Part shown: piece by piece, positions 32,652 to 41,923 of the stretch
How the letters are laid out: each line of letters opens with the position of its first letter
Numbering within the stretch: the first letter of the stretch is position 1
NCBI RefSeq assembly: GCF_001563265.1
Contig: NZ_CP005084.1
Span: 504,001 to 568,000, forward strand
From: Sphingobium sp. TKS
GTDB taxonomy: Bacteria > Pseudomonadota > Alphaproteobacteria > Sphingomonadales > Sphingomonadaceae
Direction of reading: 5' to 3'
Length of the DNA stretch: 64,000 nt
Notes under the pieces: generated by a model
What the model was told of the DNA's origin: nothing
The model's database searches: none
The model's input: the letters and a program-made list of their open reading frames with translations, nothing else
Program-made: the position numbers and the translations under genes

Positions 32652-34106
32652 TCAAGCCGCCTGGTAGATGACCTTGACCTCGGTATAGAGTTCGAATGCC
32701 TCGACCCCACCCTCGCGGCCGATGCCGGACTGCTTGAAGCCGCCGAAGGGCATGTTGATCTGCGGCCCCAGCGCGTTCTGCGCGACGGTTCCCGCCCGGA
32801 TGCGCCCTGCCATGTCGCGGAAGCGGTCCGCATCCTCGGTGAAGATCGCGGCGTTGAGTCCGTAGGGCGTGTCATTGGCCAATGCCACGGCATCGCCCTC
32901 GTCCCGATACCGGATGACGCTGATGACCGGGCCGAAAATTTCCTCCTGCGCGATCGTCATGTCGTTGGTCACGCCGGCGAAAACCGTCGGCTCGAAGAAG
33001 AAGCCGGCATCCAGCCCGGTGGGGCGGCGGCCGCCCGTCGCGATGCGAGCGCCCTGCCGGGTTCCGGTGGCCACATATCCCTCCACCCGGTCGCGTTGCC
33101 GCGCGTTGATCAACGGCCCCATGTCGATCGTCTCGTCAAAAGGATCGCCGATCCTTATGGCGGCATAGGCGGCGGCCAGAGCTTCCTCGAGCGCCGGCGC
33201 CTTGGCTTCCGATACCAGCACGCGCGTCAGCGACATGCAGGCCTGTCCGGAAATCAGCGTCGACATCCGGACCAGACGCGGCACGACCGCCTCCATCGGT
33301 GCATCATCGAGGATGATGGCCGGGGATTTCCCTCCCAGTTCGAGACTGACGCGCGCGACGCGATCCATGCAAACCGCGCCGATATGCCGCCCGGCGGCAG
33401 TCGAGCCGGTAAAGCTGACCTTGTCGACCCTCAGATCCCGGATCAGCCGGTCACCGACGTCGCGGTCCGCCTGGACGATGGACAGAACACCCTTTGGAAA
33501 TCCGGCCAGGTCTGCGCATTCGGCCATCAGGATCATGTCGAGCGGCGCTTCGGGCGAAGGCTTGACCACCATGGTGCAGCCGACAATCAGCGCCGGGACC
33601 ATCTTGATCAGGCCAAGATGGGCAGGAAAATTCCAAGGCACAATCGCCGCCACAACCCCGACAGGCTCCTTCGTGACGACAGCCTTGCCGCCGGGGACTG
33701 GCATCTCCTCTTCGAAAGCGAAGGCCTCGGCAAGCTTCACGCCGTGCCGGATCAGGCTCGACATATAGGCCATGTTCTGACGGGTGGAGCGAATGGTCGC
33801 TCCGATTTCCGTCGTGTAAGCGACAGCCAGATCTTCGGCACGCGCATCCAGCATGTCGGCCCAATGGAGCATGCAGGCGCACCGCTCCGACAGCGACATG
33901 CGCGGCCAGGCACCATGATCGAAGGCTTCCCGCGCTGAGGAGACCGCGCGATCCATGTCTGCCTCGCGCGCCTCGGGCACGCTCAGCCGGATGTCGGCCG
34001 TGCCGGGGTGAACGATCTCAAAGCGTCGATCGGTCGAGGGCGGCAGCCATTCGCCGCCAATGTAAAGGCGGTCGGCATGCTTCAGTCGTACCACGGACTG
34101 GCTCAT
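32652..34106 (-). CDS. Aldehyde dehydrogenase (NAD-dependent)
   Basis: 484 residues from ATG 34106 (overlaps the alcohol dehydrogenase stop as TGATG; a GTG lies one codon before). ALDH superfamily motifs: PWNFPAHLGLIKMVPALIVGCTMVVKPSPEAPL, FTGSTAAGRHI, general-base Glu in LELGGKSPAII, nucleophile Cys in LISGQACMSLTRV, and FGPVISVIRYRDEGDAVALANDTPYGLNA. It converts the aldehyde made by the adjacent alcohol dehydrogenase to the acid. About 50% alike by eye to the enzyme at 38232-39731. Confidence 0.93.
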   Translation of the reverse strand: MSQSVVRLKHADRLYIGGEWLPPSTDRRFEIVHPGTADIRLSVPEAREADMDRAVSSAREAFDHGAWPRMSLSERCACMLHWADMLDARAEDLAVAYTTEIGATIRSTRQNMAYMSSLIRHGVKLAEAFAFEEEMPVPGGKAVVTKEPVGVVAAIVPWNFPAHLGLIKMVPALIVGCTMVVKPSPEAPLDMILMAECADLAGFPKGVLSIVQADRDVGDRLIRDLRVDKVSFTGSTAAGRHIGAVCMDRVARVSLELGGKSPAIILDDAPMEAVVPRLVRMSTLISGQACMSLTRVLVSEAKAPALEEALAAAYAAIRIGDPFDETIDMGPLINARQRDRVEGYVATGTRQGARIATGGRRPTGLDAGFFFEPTVFAGVTNDMTIAQEEIFGPVISVIRYRDEGDAVALANDTPYGLNAAIFTEDADRFRDMAGRIRAGTVAQNALGPQINMPFGGFKQSGIGREGGVEAFELYTEVKVIYQAA

Positions 34107-35203
34107 CACATTTCCTTCTCGAAAAGGAGGACCGGTTTGACGGCGTTGCCGTTCTTCATCTCGCCGACCGCTTCGTTGATATCGGCGAAGGGGAAAAAGC
34201 GGATCATCTTTTCGAACGGAAAATCGCCAGTCTTATGGAGTTCGATCAAGCGGGGGATCATCTCCTGGGGGTCGCTGTCGCCCTCGACGCAGGTGTGGAT
34301 TGTGATTCCCCTCATGATCCCGGAAGGAAAGGATATTTCCCGAGCAGCCGGGACACCCAGCAAAACCACCTCGCCGGTCTTGCGCAGGCAGCCGGTGACC
34401 GTCGCCATGACGGCCGGAACGCCCGTCGCCTCGACGGCATAGGCCACGCCTCCATCCGAGAGGTTCCGCAATGTTGCAGCCAGATCGGCGCTGTCCCCGC
34501 GCAATATGTGGGTCGCGCCCATTTCACGCGCCAAAGCGAGACGCTCTTCATGGAGATCGACCGCGATGATCGGATCGCAGCCGCTTATCCGGGCCGCAAG
34601 GACGGCGGACAGGCCGACCGCTCCCATGCCGAATATGGCAATGCTGGACCCGCGTTCGGGCTTCAGCCGATTGAGAACCGCGCCCGCGCCGGTCTGGATG
34701 CCGCATCCCAGCGGGGCCAGCATCGGCAGGGGAAGTACGGAGGACACCTTCACCACATTGCTGCGGCGCGCGATCACATAAGCCGCAAAGGAAGACTGGC
34801 TGAAGAAGGACGCACCCACCGGTTCGCCATCAAGGTGACAATTGGGGGAACCGTCGGGACGCCTTCCGGAAAAATTATAAGTCGCGAAATTCTCGCAATA
34901 GGCGATGGCGCCATCCGTGCACCGGCCACATGTGCCACAGGACGCGAACGACATGACCACCTGGTCGCCCGGAGCGAGGTCGGTGATCGACGCTCCCGCC
35001 GACATGACAATGCCCGCGCCCTCATGACCCAGCAGCGCCGGGCGTGGCCATGGAATATCGCCGTTCAATACCGAAATGTCCGTATGGCAGATGCCCGCCG
35101 CGACGACGCGGACCAGGATTTCGTCCGCACGCGGTGCGTCGAGGTCCACATGGGCGATGTCGAAACGTCCCGGATTCCTGACGACAGCGGCCTGGATCTT
35201 CAT
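34106..35203 (-). CDS. Zinc alcohol dehydrogenase, aryl/benzyl-alcohol type
   Basis: 365 residues from ATG 35203. Catalytic zinc Cys39, His60-Glu61; structural zinc loop Cys89-Cys92-Cys95-Cys103; Rossmann GMGAVGLSAV near 196. The loop FSGRRPDGSPNCHLDGEPVGASFFSQSSFAAYVI is characteristic of benzyl-alcohol/coniferyl-alcohol-like dehydrogenases (XylB/AdhC type). NAD-dependent oxidation of an aromatic or allylic alcohol is likely. It is coupled to the aldehyde dehydrogenase, and lies 115 bases downstream of the TonB receptor, probably in the same operon. Confidence 0.9.
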   Translation of the reverse strand: MKIQAAVVRNPGRFDIAHVDLDAPRADEILVRVVAAGICHTDISVLNGDIPWPRPALLGHEGAGIVMSAGASITDLAPGDQVVMSFASCGTCGRCTDGAIAYCENFATYNFSGRRPDGSPNCHLDGEPVGASFFSQSSFAAYVIARRSNVVKVSSVLPLPMLAPLGCGIQTGAGAVLNRLKPERGSSIAIFGMGAVGLSAVLAARISGCDPIIAVDLHEERLALAREMGATHILRGDSADLAATLRNLSDGGVAYAVEATGVPAVMATVTGCLRKTGEVVLLGVPAAREISFPSGIMRGITIHTCVEGDSDPQEMIPRLIELHKTGDFPFEKMIRFFPFADINEAVGEMKNGNAVKPVLLFEKEM

Positions 35204-35270
35204 GCGGCGGAGCCTGGCGGTTGGATGTGCAAGGGCGATGGTTCCGTTAGAAGGCAATGCCTGCCCGGAG

Positions 35271-35292
35271 CGACCGTGGCCGATCCGGGCAG
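35271..35292 (-). terminator. Hairpin between TonB receptor and alcohol dehydrogenase genes
   Basis: Perfect 9-bp stem CTGCCCGGA/TCCGGGCAG with a 4-base loop. There is no T-run, so it may slow or partly stop transcription, or stabilise the upstream mRNA end, giving more receptor than dehydrogenase. Confidence 0.4.
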
Positions 35293-35317
35293 ACTGAGTA
35301 TTGGGACGGGATCGGCC

Positions 35318-37732
35318 CTAGAACCGGAAGGTCAGTTCGAGGCCGTATGTCCGGGGCGTACCACCCCAGCTGATCGCATGTCCCAGCGATTTGGTAAGGT
35401 CGGTGCCGAACGTGTAATATTCCTTGTCGAGCAAGTTTTTGCCCCACAGGGCAATGGTGGCCTGCCCGTCAAGGATTTGCGCCGCGACCCGGGCGCTCAG
35501 CAGGCCATAGGCCTTTTGCGTGTTCCACGGGGCATCGCCGAAACCACTGGGACCGCCATCGGGATCGAGCGGAACATCGCTGGTGTGCCAGTAGGCGATG
35601 TTGGCGTCGATGCTGCCGAAGGACGTGGGCATCTTGTAGGCTGCGGACAGGGTCCAGACGAAGTCGGCGACCCCCTGGAACTTTTGCGCCGACAGATCGG
35701 CTCCCGTCACGGGACTGCGGAAATCGACATATTTCGCGTCCGTGTAGGCGCCCGACCAGTTCAGGGTCAGCTCCTCGACGGGCTTGAAGATCGCGTCGAA
35801 CTCCACGCCGCGCACCCGAGCCTTGCCTGCATTCTGCACCACGGCTCCGACCTGCCCGTTCACCACCTGGACGAAGGTCTTTTGCAGGCCCTTATAGTCG
35901 TCGTTATAGAGGGCAAGGTTCAACCGGACATGGCGGTCGAAGAGATCCGCCTTGATGCCGATCTCATAATCGTCGACCGTTTCCGGGCCGAACGGGGGAG
36001 CGCCAGCGCCGCCCAGGCGCAACTGTCCGCCACCGCTCCGGAAGCCCCGGCTCACCTTGCCATAGACAAGGATGCCGTCGTCGATCTTGTAGTCGGCCGA
36101 GGCTGTGTAGGTCACCTTGGAGAAGGAGAAAGGCTGGAAGGAAGAGCAGGCGTCGCCGATCCCCTGCGTCTGCTCGCTGCAGAACACGGTCTGATTGAGT
36201 ATGGAAGGCAAGGGATCAACGAAACCCTCGGCAGGGTTGTAGGTGCCGGCCAGGAACTGATTATGGGTCGTGAGATCCTTATGCTCCTTGGTATAGCGGA
36301 TGCCGCCCGTCAGATTGAGTTGCGGCAGGACCTCATAGCTCATCTGGGCGTAGGCGGCGTAGCTGCGATTGTCGACTTCGCCATTCTGAATGCTGATGCC
36401 GGTTGGAATGGGAGAGGCGGCGCCGAAGACGACGCCCAGAATGGGCGCGGTCACGACGCGCGCCATGTCGCGGCCCTCTGCCTTCAGATAGAAGGCACCC
36501 AACGTATATTTCAGCTTGCTGTCCACCGTGCGGCCGTTGAGCAGCAGTTCCTGCGTGAACTGCCGGTAGTTCAGCGGCTGGGCCGTCGCCACATTGGTGA
36601 CGATGGACGAACCCGAAAAATCGACGCCGCGATAGGTATCAAGATCGCGATAACCGGTAATAGACCGGATCTGGATGGCGTCTGACACATCATAATCGAT
36701 CGTCCCCGACACGGCCCAAATCTTCAGCCGGTTCGTCGTCGGGAAACGACTGGTCATGTCATAGAAGCCCTGGGGGGCATTCGCGAAAAACAGATCGCGA
36801 GCCTGGGCAAGCGTGGCAGGACTGAGCGAACCGTTCGGCTGGAGCGGAAGGCCGTTCTCCAGCGCGATCGCCAGCGTCATGAGGTTGGTGCCGTCGGCCA
36901 GCGCGACCGGCCGGATGCTCGGGCCGCCGCTGGTATCGCGATCATAGGATCCGCGAACCACCACCCGCAGGCCGGGCGCCGGATCAAGACGCAGCGTGCC
37001 CGCAAGAGCGTAATTCTTGTCATCCTGAATGTCGACGCGCTGAGTGGGATTCCAGCCATAGCCATCCCGCGCGCTGTAGCGGCCATAGAGACGGACCGTC
37101 GCGAACTGATCGACCAGCGGAAGCGTTACCGCCCCGGCCAGCTTGTGATAGTCGTAGTTCCCGACCTCCAGGGTCGCCCAGCCTTCGACTTTATACTCCG
37201 GCACGACATGGTCGAGCTTGATGGCGCCGCCCGAGGTATTGCGGCCATAGAAAGTGCCTTGCGGGCCTTTCAGGACTTCGACGCCTGCGGCATCGTCAAA
37301 GTTCAATGCCGTACCATTGCCGATCTCCGGGCCGATATAGACGCCGTCCACATAGATGCCGACAGCTGGATCGAGGTTGAGCGTGGTGTCGAGCGTGTTC
37401 TGCCCGCGGATCGTCGCGGAAAACTGCTGCGTCGTGGTGCTCGCCTGCAGGGTCAGACCCGACGTGTTGTTGGCGACGTCGGTGACGCTGACGATCCGCT
37501 TCTCGGCCAGGATCTCGGGATTGAACGCCGTGATGGAGACAGGCACGTTCTGCGACAGTTCCGCGCGCTTTCGCGCGGTGACGATGATGTCCTGAATCCA
37601 TCCGTTGGGAGCGGATTGCGCGGCAGGTACGGCTTGCACTTCTGCACCGCCCGGACTCGCCTGCTGCCCAAAAGCAGCGGACGGCAGGACGGCCAAAGAG
37701 ACGCCACTCAGTATCAAAACCTTAAACGTCAT
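35318..37732 (-). CDS. TonB-dependent outer-membrane receptor
   Basis: 804 residues. Signal peptide 1-22 (LILSGVSLAVLPSAAFG), TonB-box/plug region (DIIVTARKRAELSQNVPVSITAF, about 48-70) and plug domain to about 170 with VYIDGVYIGPEIGN-type loop and LKGPQGTFYGRNTSGGAI, then a 22-strand barrel ending in aromatic F-R-F. The plug type is that of sphingomonad Fiu/Cir-like or sugar/aromatic uptake receptors. It probably imports the substrate of the following dehydrogenases. GAGAGGG precedes ATG 37732. Confidence 0.93.
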   Translation of the reverse strand: MTFKVLILSGVSLAVLPSAAFGQQASPGGAEVQAVPAAQSAPNGWIQDIIVTARKRAELSQNVPVSITAFNPEILAEKRIVSVTDVANNTSGLTLQASTTTQQFSATIRGQNTLDTTLNLDPAVGIYVDGVYIGPEIGNGTALNFDDAAGVEVLKGPQGTFYGRNTSGGAIKLDHVVPEYKVEGWATLEVGNYDYHKLAGAVTLPLVDQFATVRLYGRYSARDGYGWNPTQRVDIQDDKNYALAGTLRLDPAPGLRVVVRGSYDRDTSGGPSIRPVALADGTNLMTLAIALENGLPLQPNGSLSPATLAQARDLFFANAPQGFYDMTSRFPTTNRLKIWAVSGTIDYDVSDAIQIRSITGYRDLDTYRGVDFSGSSIVTNVATAQPLNYRQFTQELLLNGRTVDSKLKYTLGAFYLKAEGRDMARVVTAPILGVVFGAASPIPTGISIQNGEVDNRSYAAYAQMSYEVLPQLNLTGGIRYTKEHKDLTTHNQFLAGTYNPAEGFVDPLPSILNQTVFCSEQTQGIGDACSSFQPFSFSKVTYTASADYKIDDGILVYGKVSRGFRSGGGQLRLGGAGAPPFGPETVDDYEIGIKADLFDRHVRLNLALYNDDYKGLQKTFVQVVNGQVGAVVQNAGKARVRGVEFDAIFKPVEELTLNWSGAYTDAKYVDFRSPVTGADLSAQKFQGVADFVWTLSAAYKMPTSFGSIDANIAYWHTSDVPLDPDGGPSGFGDAPWNTQKAYGLLSARVAAQILDGQATIALWGKNLLDKEYYTFGTDLTKSLGHAISWGGTPRTYGLELTFRF

Positions 37733-38231
37733 ACCCTCTCCCGATTTTGCTCTTCATTTTGAACTTTTTCTGGAGCGCTTGCGTGACCGCAAGTCCCCGC
37801 TCATTGCCGAATTGCAACCTATATTCAGCCCGTCGATGTAACCCTGAACGGTGCGCAGTCCTGAATGGACGACTCCTGCCGAATGCTGGAAAGATGCCGA
37901 CAAGGGAGTCGTTCGATCAATTGTGGCGCCAACCCTTCAAAATACTGAGCGGGAAACATTGAGATACCTTAATTGGAAGATATCGTCAAGCACTTCGGTG
38001 AGGATCTGGAACGTTTGTAGCCTGCCGACTGAAAACGCTCACACATTATGTGTGGGAAACAAATCACCGGAAGCAGGGATTTTTAGCGTCCATGCTGCAG
38101 GCAACTGACAGGTGCCAGACAGACCGATGGTATGGTGTGATCCCATAATTGAGAATGCTCTTTTTCCTTCAGCCGCTGCAAGTATGACGTGCCAGCCTTA
38201 CCGTTCTCGGCAAGTGGGCAGCGCAGAGCCT
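37733..38231. other. Intergenic region between TonB receptor and aldehyde dehydrogenase
   Basis: About 500 bases, AT-richer than the genes. It holds palindrome site c (37959-37972) and the long leader of the TonB receptor gene. No supported gene; short frames lack start signals. Confidence 0.5.
37959..37972. promoter_or_regulatory. Island palindrome site c
   Basis: TTGAG-ATAC-CTTAA (reverse reading TTAAG-GTAT-CTCAA), 227 bases upstream of the TonB receptor start in AT-rich DNA. Member of the shared operator family. Confidence 0.55.
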
Positions 38232-39731
38232 TCAATTCTCAACTGCTCCCGGGACGCCATCGAGGATGACGACCTTCGTTTCCAGAAACGGCAAGAGGCC
38301 CTCCTTTCCACCTTCCCGTCCAAGGCCAGATTGCTTGAACCCGCCAAATGCAATACCAAAGTCCGAGCGCCATGCATTGTGGCCAACCGTGCCCGAACGC
38401 AACGCGCGTGATACCGCCAATGCGCGATCCATGTCGGCAGTAAATACCGACGCGTTGAGGCCATAGATTGTGTCGTTGGCGATCCGCACCGCCTCCTCCT
38501 CACTATCGGCTGGAATAACCGCGAGAACGGGGCCAAATATCTCCTCTTGGGCGATGGTGGCGCCATTGTCGACACTATCGAAAATCGTGGGTTCAATGTA
38601 CCAGCCCTTGTCAAGATGACGAGGGCGGCCTCCACCAGTCACCAGGCGCCCTCCATCCCGAACACCTTGGTCGATATAATGTTCGACGCGGCTGCGTTGC
38701 CGCTCGGTCGCAAGCGGCCCCATGCCGGTGGACGGATCGAAGGGATCGCCCACCTTGACCTGCTCGAATGCCGATGAAAGCGCTGAGACAAAATCATCCT
38801 GAAGCTTTCGCGGCACGATGATGCGCGTGAGGGAGGAACAGACCTGCCCGGAAAGTAGAGTCTCACTGGCCGCCAGATGCCGGGCAGCATGATCGACATC
38901 AGCATCGTTCAGGAGAACCGCCGCAGATTTACCGCCGAGTTCGAGCGTGCAGCGCGCGATCCGTTCGCCGCAAAGTGATGCGATACGGCGTCCCGCTGAT
39001 GTGGAACCGGTAAAAGTGATCTTGTCGACTCGCGGATCGCGCACGAGCTGTTCGGACACATCGCGGTCGGCGACGAGTACGTTCAGCACGCCGTGCGGAA
39101 GTCCTACCATCTGCGCGATTTCGGCCACGATCATCGGCGCCGCGGGAGCCTCAGGCGCCGCCTTCAGGACGATGGTACAGCCTGCGATCAACGCGGGCGC
39201 CACCTTGGCGCCGATCATGCCGAGCGGACCATTCCAGGGAATGATCGCGCCGACTACGCCAACAGGTTCGCGCACGATCAAACCATATTCGCCCCCTGCC
39301 GTCGGCGAAACCGGCTCAATGAAGGGGTAGCTTTCCGCAAGTCCGGCATAATAATCGAACATGCCTGCCACGCCATCGCCGACGTGCAGCGCGGCGCTAT
39401 GCAAAATTCCCGTTTCCCGGGTCCAGCATTCCCCGAGATCGGCTGCGCGTTCACGGAGTTTCGCAGCAATCGCGCGCAGGTAGCCGGCGCGCTCCTTGTG
39501 AGTCATTCGCGGCCACGGACCGGTGTCGAAAGCGTCGCGGGCAGCCTGCACGGCTCGCGAGAGTTCTTCGGGCCGCGCAAGTGCGGTACGGGCGAACAGA
39601 GCTTCCGTCGAAGAATCGAATATGTCGAAACAGGCTCCAGACGTCGAAGGCTGCCATTCACCATTGATGAACAGATGGTCGAAATCGCGTATTCTCGCGG
39701 AAACATCTGCCACTGCCAACTCCTTCTCCAT
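38232..39731 (-). CDS. Aldehyde dehydrogenase (second)
   Basis: 499 residues from ATG 39731 (MEKELAVADVSARIRDFDHLFINGEW, AAGGAG upstream; the longer frame to 39803 runs through a hairpin). Motifs: PWNGPLGMIGAKVAPALIAGC, FTGSTSAGRRI, Glu in LELGGKSAAVLL, nucleophile Cys in LLSGQVCSSLTRI, and FGPVLAVIPADSEEEAVRIANDTIYGLNA. The PWN is followed by GPL instead of the usual FPL. A paralogue of the gene at 32652. It follows the amidohydrolase gene by 123 bases with a strong inverted repeat between. Confidence 0.92.
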   Translation of the reverse strand: MEKELAVADVSARIRDFDHLFINGEWQPSTSGACFDIFDSSTEALFARTALARPEELSRAVQAARDAFDTGPWPRMTHKERAGYLRAIAAKLRERAADLGECWTRETGILHSAALHVGDGVAGMFDYYAGLAESYPFIEPVSPTAGGEYGLIVREPVGVVGAIIPWNGPLGMIGAKVAPALIAGCTIVLKAAPEAPAAPMIVAEIAQMVGLPHGVLNVLVADRDVSEQLVRDPRVDKITFTGSTSAGRRIASLCGERIARCTLELGGKSAAVLLNDADVDHAARHLAASETLLSGQVCSSLTRIIVPRKLQDDFVSALSSAFEQVKVGDPFDPSTGMGPLATERQRSRVEHYIDQGVRDGGRLVTGGGRPRHLDKGWYIEPTIFDSVDNGATIAQEEIFGPVLAVIPADSEEEAVRIANDTIYGLNASVFTADMDRALAVSRALRSGTVGHNAWRSDFGIAFGGFKQSGLGREGGKEGLLPFLETKVVILDGVPGAVEN

Positions 39732-39783
39732 GGTCTTTTTCGTTATCGACGTCGTAACTCTATTCTCAAACGTCAAAATCAGG

Positions 39784-39828
39784 AGGAGCGTAACTGTCGT
39801 CACGTCTTGTAACGACAGTTACGCTCCT
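39784..39828. terminator. Perfect 17-bp inverted repeat (terminator or operator)
   Basis: Arms 39784-39800 and 39812-39828 (AGGAGCGTAACTGTCGT and its exact complement) with an 11-base loop, between the amidohydrolase stop and the aldehyde dehydrogenase start. No T-run follows on the minus strand, so it may terminate weakly, protect RNA ends, or be an operator for a dimeric regulator. Confidence 0.55.
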
Positions 39829-39854
39829 CATTTCACCTGATCCTGGATGTGCCG

Positions 39855-41606
39855 TTACGCGCGGCCATGGCGCAGCAGCTTGCCGGGGGTCGCATTCGTG
39901 CACACGCCGTTTTCGAACGTGACATCGCCATTGACGATCGTCCAGCGATAGCCTTCAGCCCAACGAACGCGGCGCCAGTCGCCGCCGGGAAGATCCTGGC
40001 GGGTCTCGAACAGGCCTTCAGGCACCTGCTTCAGGACGTCCATGTCATAGATGATGATGTCGGCGGCCTGTCCTTCCGTCAGGGTACCCCGATCCTTGAA
40101 GCCGTTGACCCGCGCAGGCAGTGCCGAAAGCAGGAAATGCGCTTCTTCGAGCGTCAGCAGGCCGGTGTCCCGAACCATCCACGTCAGGAAGTCAGTCGAA
40201 TAGGCGCCACCCACGAAATATTTCATGTGCGCGCCACCGTCCGAAATGCCGGGCAGCGCCTTGCCGCTCTTCATCAGTTCGGCGATATATTCCGCGTTAG
40301 GACGGTGAACGATGGGGGTGCGCAGCGTCGCCTTGAGTTCCGACGCCACGGCGATCTCGATCATGACTTCGAGATTGTCCTTGCCTTCCTCGGCCGCGAT
40401 CTGGCCCAGGTTCTTGCCGACATATTTCTCGACCTCAGGATAGCCCGCACCGTCAAGCACTTCGATCTCGTCGACGATAAGGCCAATGCCCTCGAAGCTT
40501 GCGAGCCACGGCTTGTCCGCGATCATCTTTGCGCGGATTTCGGGATTTTTCAGATTGGCGAGCCGCTCTTCGGACGTGCCCATGAGCGCCGCCTTCCAGT
40601 TCGGCGCAATGTCGAAACCATTCCATGTCTCGAAATTGAACTGCTGGAAGTTGCGATTGGTGTCGGCGTGACCATAGACCGTCAGCCCCTTCTCATGGCA
40701 GGCTTGGAGCCACTCCATCGCATGCCGGTGCACCTCCGGTTTGCCGTCGATCGCAAGCAGGGTGTTGTGCAGTACCGGGCGTCCCGAAACCTCCGCAAGC
40801 TTTTCGACCCAGCCCTCCACGGTGGGAAGGTCGAAAAAGTCTTCAGCCATCTTGTCGCCTGAAGGAGCATAGGTCAGCTGGATGATGCCTTCGCCGCGCT
40901 TGCGGAGGACTTCAGCAAAGGCGTAGCCTTCTTCATCGGTCATGATGTCGGTGACCATCGGCGTGCCGTCGAAGTCAGGCTGGATCGAATGTTCGCCCAT
41001 GCGCTGGACCGACCAGCCGGCAGCGCCCGCCTCCATAGCGTCATCGATAAGATCGCAGATCTTCTTGAGTTCTTCCTCATTGGGGCGGCGCTTCTTGGCT
41101 TCGGCAAACGATCCCATGGCGTAGATCATCAAAGGCGACAGCGGCGCGAAGGTCAGCACGTTCACGCCCTTCGGCGTCCGATCCAGCGAGTCGAGGAACT
41201 CCGGGAAAGTGGTCCAGTCCCAAGGCATCCCTTCCTGCATCGCCTCAAGGGCGATCTGCTCGTTGCGGGTCATCGAGAGCATCGAGCGATCCCGATCTTC
41301 GGGACGGCACGGGGCAAAACCGAAGCCGCAATTGCCGATGACCACGCTGGTCACGCCATGCCAGCCGGAGATGGTGCAATAGGGGTCCCAGAACAGCTGC
41401 GCGTCATAGTGGGTGTGCGCATCGACGAAGCCCGGAGCGACGATAAGCCCTTCGGCGTTGATTTCCTTTTTCGCTTTCGCCTTCTTCAAACCGTCGATCG
41501 CGGCGATCTTGCCTTCCTTGATGGCCAGGTCCCCGACCCACTTCGGCATGCCGGTACCATCGACGATGGTGCCGCCGCGAATGATTGTATCATATTCCAC
41601 CGTCAT
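39855..41606 (-). CDS. D-aminoacylase-type amidohydrolase (amidohydrolase_3)
   Basis: 583 residues. N-terminal composite beta-sandwich (DTIIRGGTIVDGTGMPKWVGDLAIKEGKI), metal ligands in APGFVDAHTHYDAQLFWDP, the bridging-Cys region GVTSVVIGNCGFGFAPC typical of N-acyl-D-amino-acid deacylases, and late Asp in LPGISDGGAHMKY; C-terminal sandwich. The zinc enzyme hydrolyses an amide or cyclic ester, but many sphingomonad homologues act on unknown xenobiotic or natural substrates, so D-amino-acid specificity is not established. Two regulatory palindromes lie upstream (41747, 41771). A paralogue lies at 41924. Confidence 0.86.
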   Translation of the reverse strand: MTVEYDTIIRGGTIVDGTGMPKWVGDLAIKEGKIAAIDGLKKAKAKKEINAEGLIVAPGFVDAHTHYDAQLFWDPYCTISGWHGVTSVVIGNCGFGFAPCRPEDRDRSMLSMTRNEQIALEAMQEGMPWDWTTFPEFLDSLDRTPKGVNVLTFAPLSPLMIYAMGSFAEAKKRRPNEEELKKICDLIDDAMEAGAAGWSVQRMGEHSIQPDFDGTPMVTDIMTDEEGYAFAEVLRKRGEGIIQLTYAPSGDKMAEDFFDLPTVEGWVEKLAEVSGRPVLHNTLLAIDGKPEVHRHAMEWLQACHEKGLTVYGHADTNRNFQQFNFETWNGFDIAPNWKAALMGTSEERLANLKNPEIRAKMIADKPWLASFEGIGLIVDEIEVLDGAGYPEVEKYVGKNLGQIAAEEGKDNLEVMIEIAVASELKATLRTPIVHRPNAEYIAELMKSGKALPGISDGGAHMKYFVGGAYSTDFLTWMVRDTGLLTLEEAHFLLSALPARVNGFKDRGTLTEGQAADIIIYDMDVLKQVPEGLFETRQDLPGGDWRRVRWAEGYRWTIVNGDVTFENGVCTNATPGKLLRHGRA

Positions 41607-41746
41607 TGCGTCATTCCTTTCCTACATCCCCCTTATGGAGATGACTCTAATAATGTTCTTGAAGCACCGCATGCGCCCGACGGCTTTCACCAGATGCTGG
41701 GATTTTGAGCATTGGCGACTCAGGGCGTCTCGGCCTATTCCTCTTA

Positions 41747-41760
41747 TAGAGTAACTTCTA
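41747..41760. promoter_or_regulatory. Island palindrome site f
   Basis: TAGAG-TAAC-TTCTA, 141 bases upstream of the amidohydrolase start (minus strand). Weaker second half-site than sites a-d. Confidence 0.45.
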
Positions 41761-41770
41761 ACTGTTGCAA

Positions 41771-41797
41771 GTAAAAGATACTGTATAGTGCTTTTTA
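41771..41797. promoter_or_regulatory. TetR-type operator O3 upstream of amidohydrolase
   Basis: Minus strand reads AAAGCACTATACAGT followed by ATCTTTT. The same 15 bases, followed by TGCTTTT, stand in front of the tetR gene at 50128. An identical 15-base word in two promoters strongly suggests one regulator for both. Confidence 0.65.
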
Positions 41798-41844
41798 TTA
41801 TCTTCGCGCGTCCGGAGCGGGGTTGCCGAAGCCCGGCGCCCGCC

Positions 41845-41886
41845 TGGAGCGCGCTGCATTAAATCGGACGCGAGTCGCGCGCTCCA
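41845..41886. terminator. Hairpin after the ligase-monooxygenase-amidohydrolase operon
   Basis: Arms TGGAGCGCGC/GCGCGCTCCA (perfect, 10 bp) separated by 22 bases, 38 bases after the stop of the second amidohydrolase. Likely an operon-end structure; no T-run. Confidence 0.45.
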
Positions 41887-41923
41887 AGTTCTTGTTGTCG
41901 CATCGCTTTTTGCGCACGATGCT

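Noticed and set aside
34235..36685. Long 816-codon frame on the plus strand opposite the TonB receptor and alcohol dehydrogenase
   Set aside because: Mirror of GC-rich codon usage; the opposite strand carries clear protein families, and this frame has no recognisable domain or ribosome-binding site.
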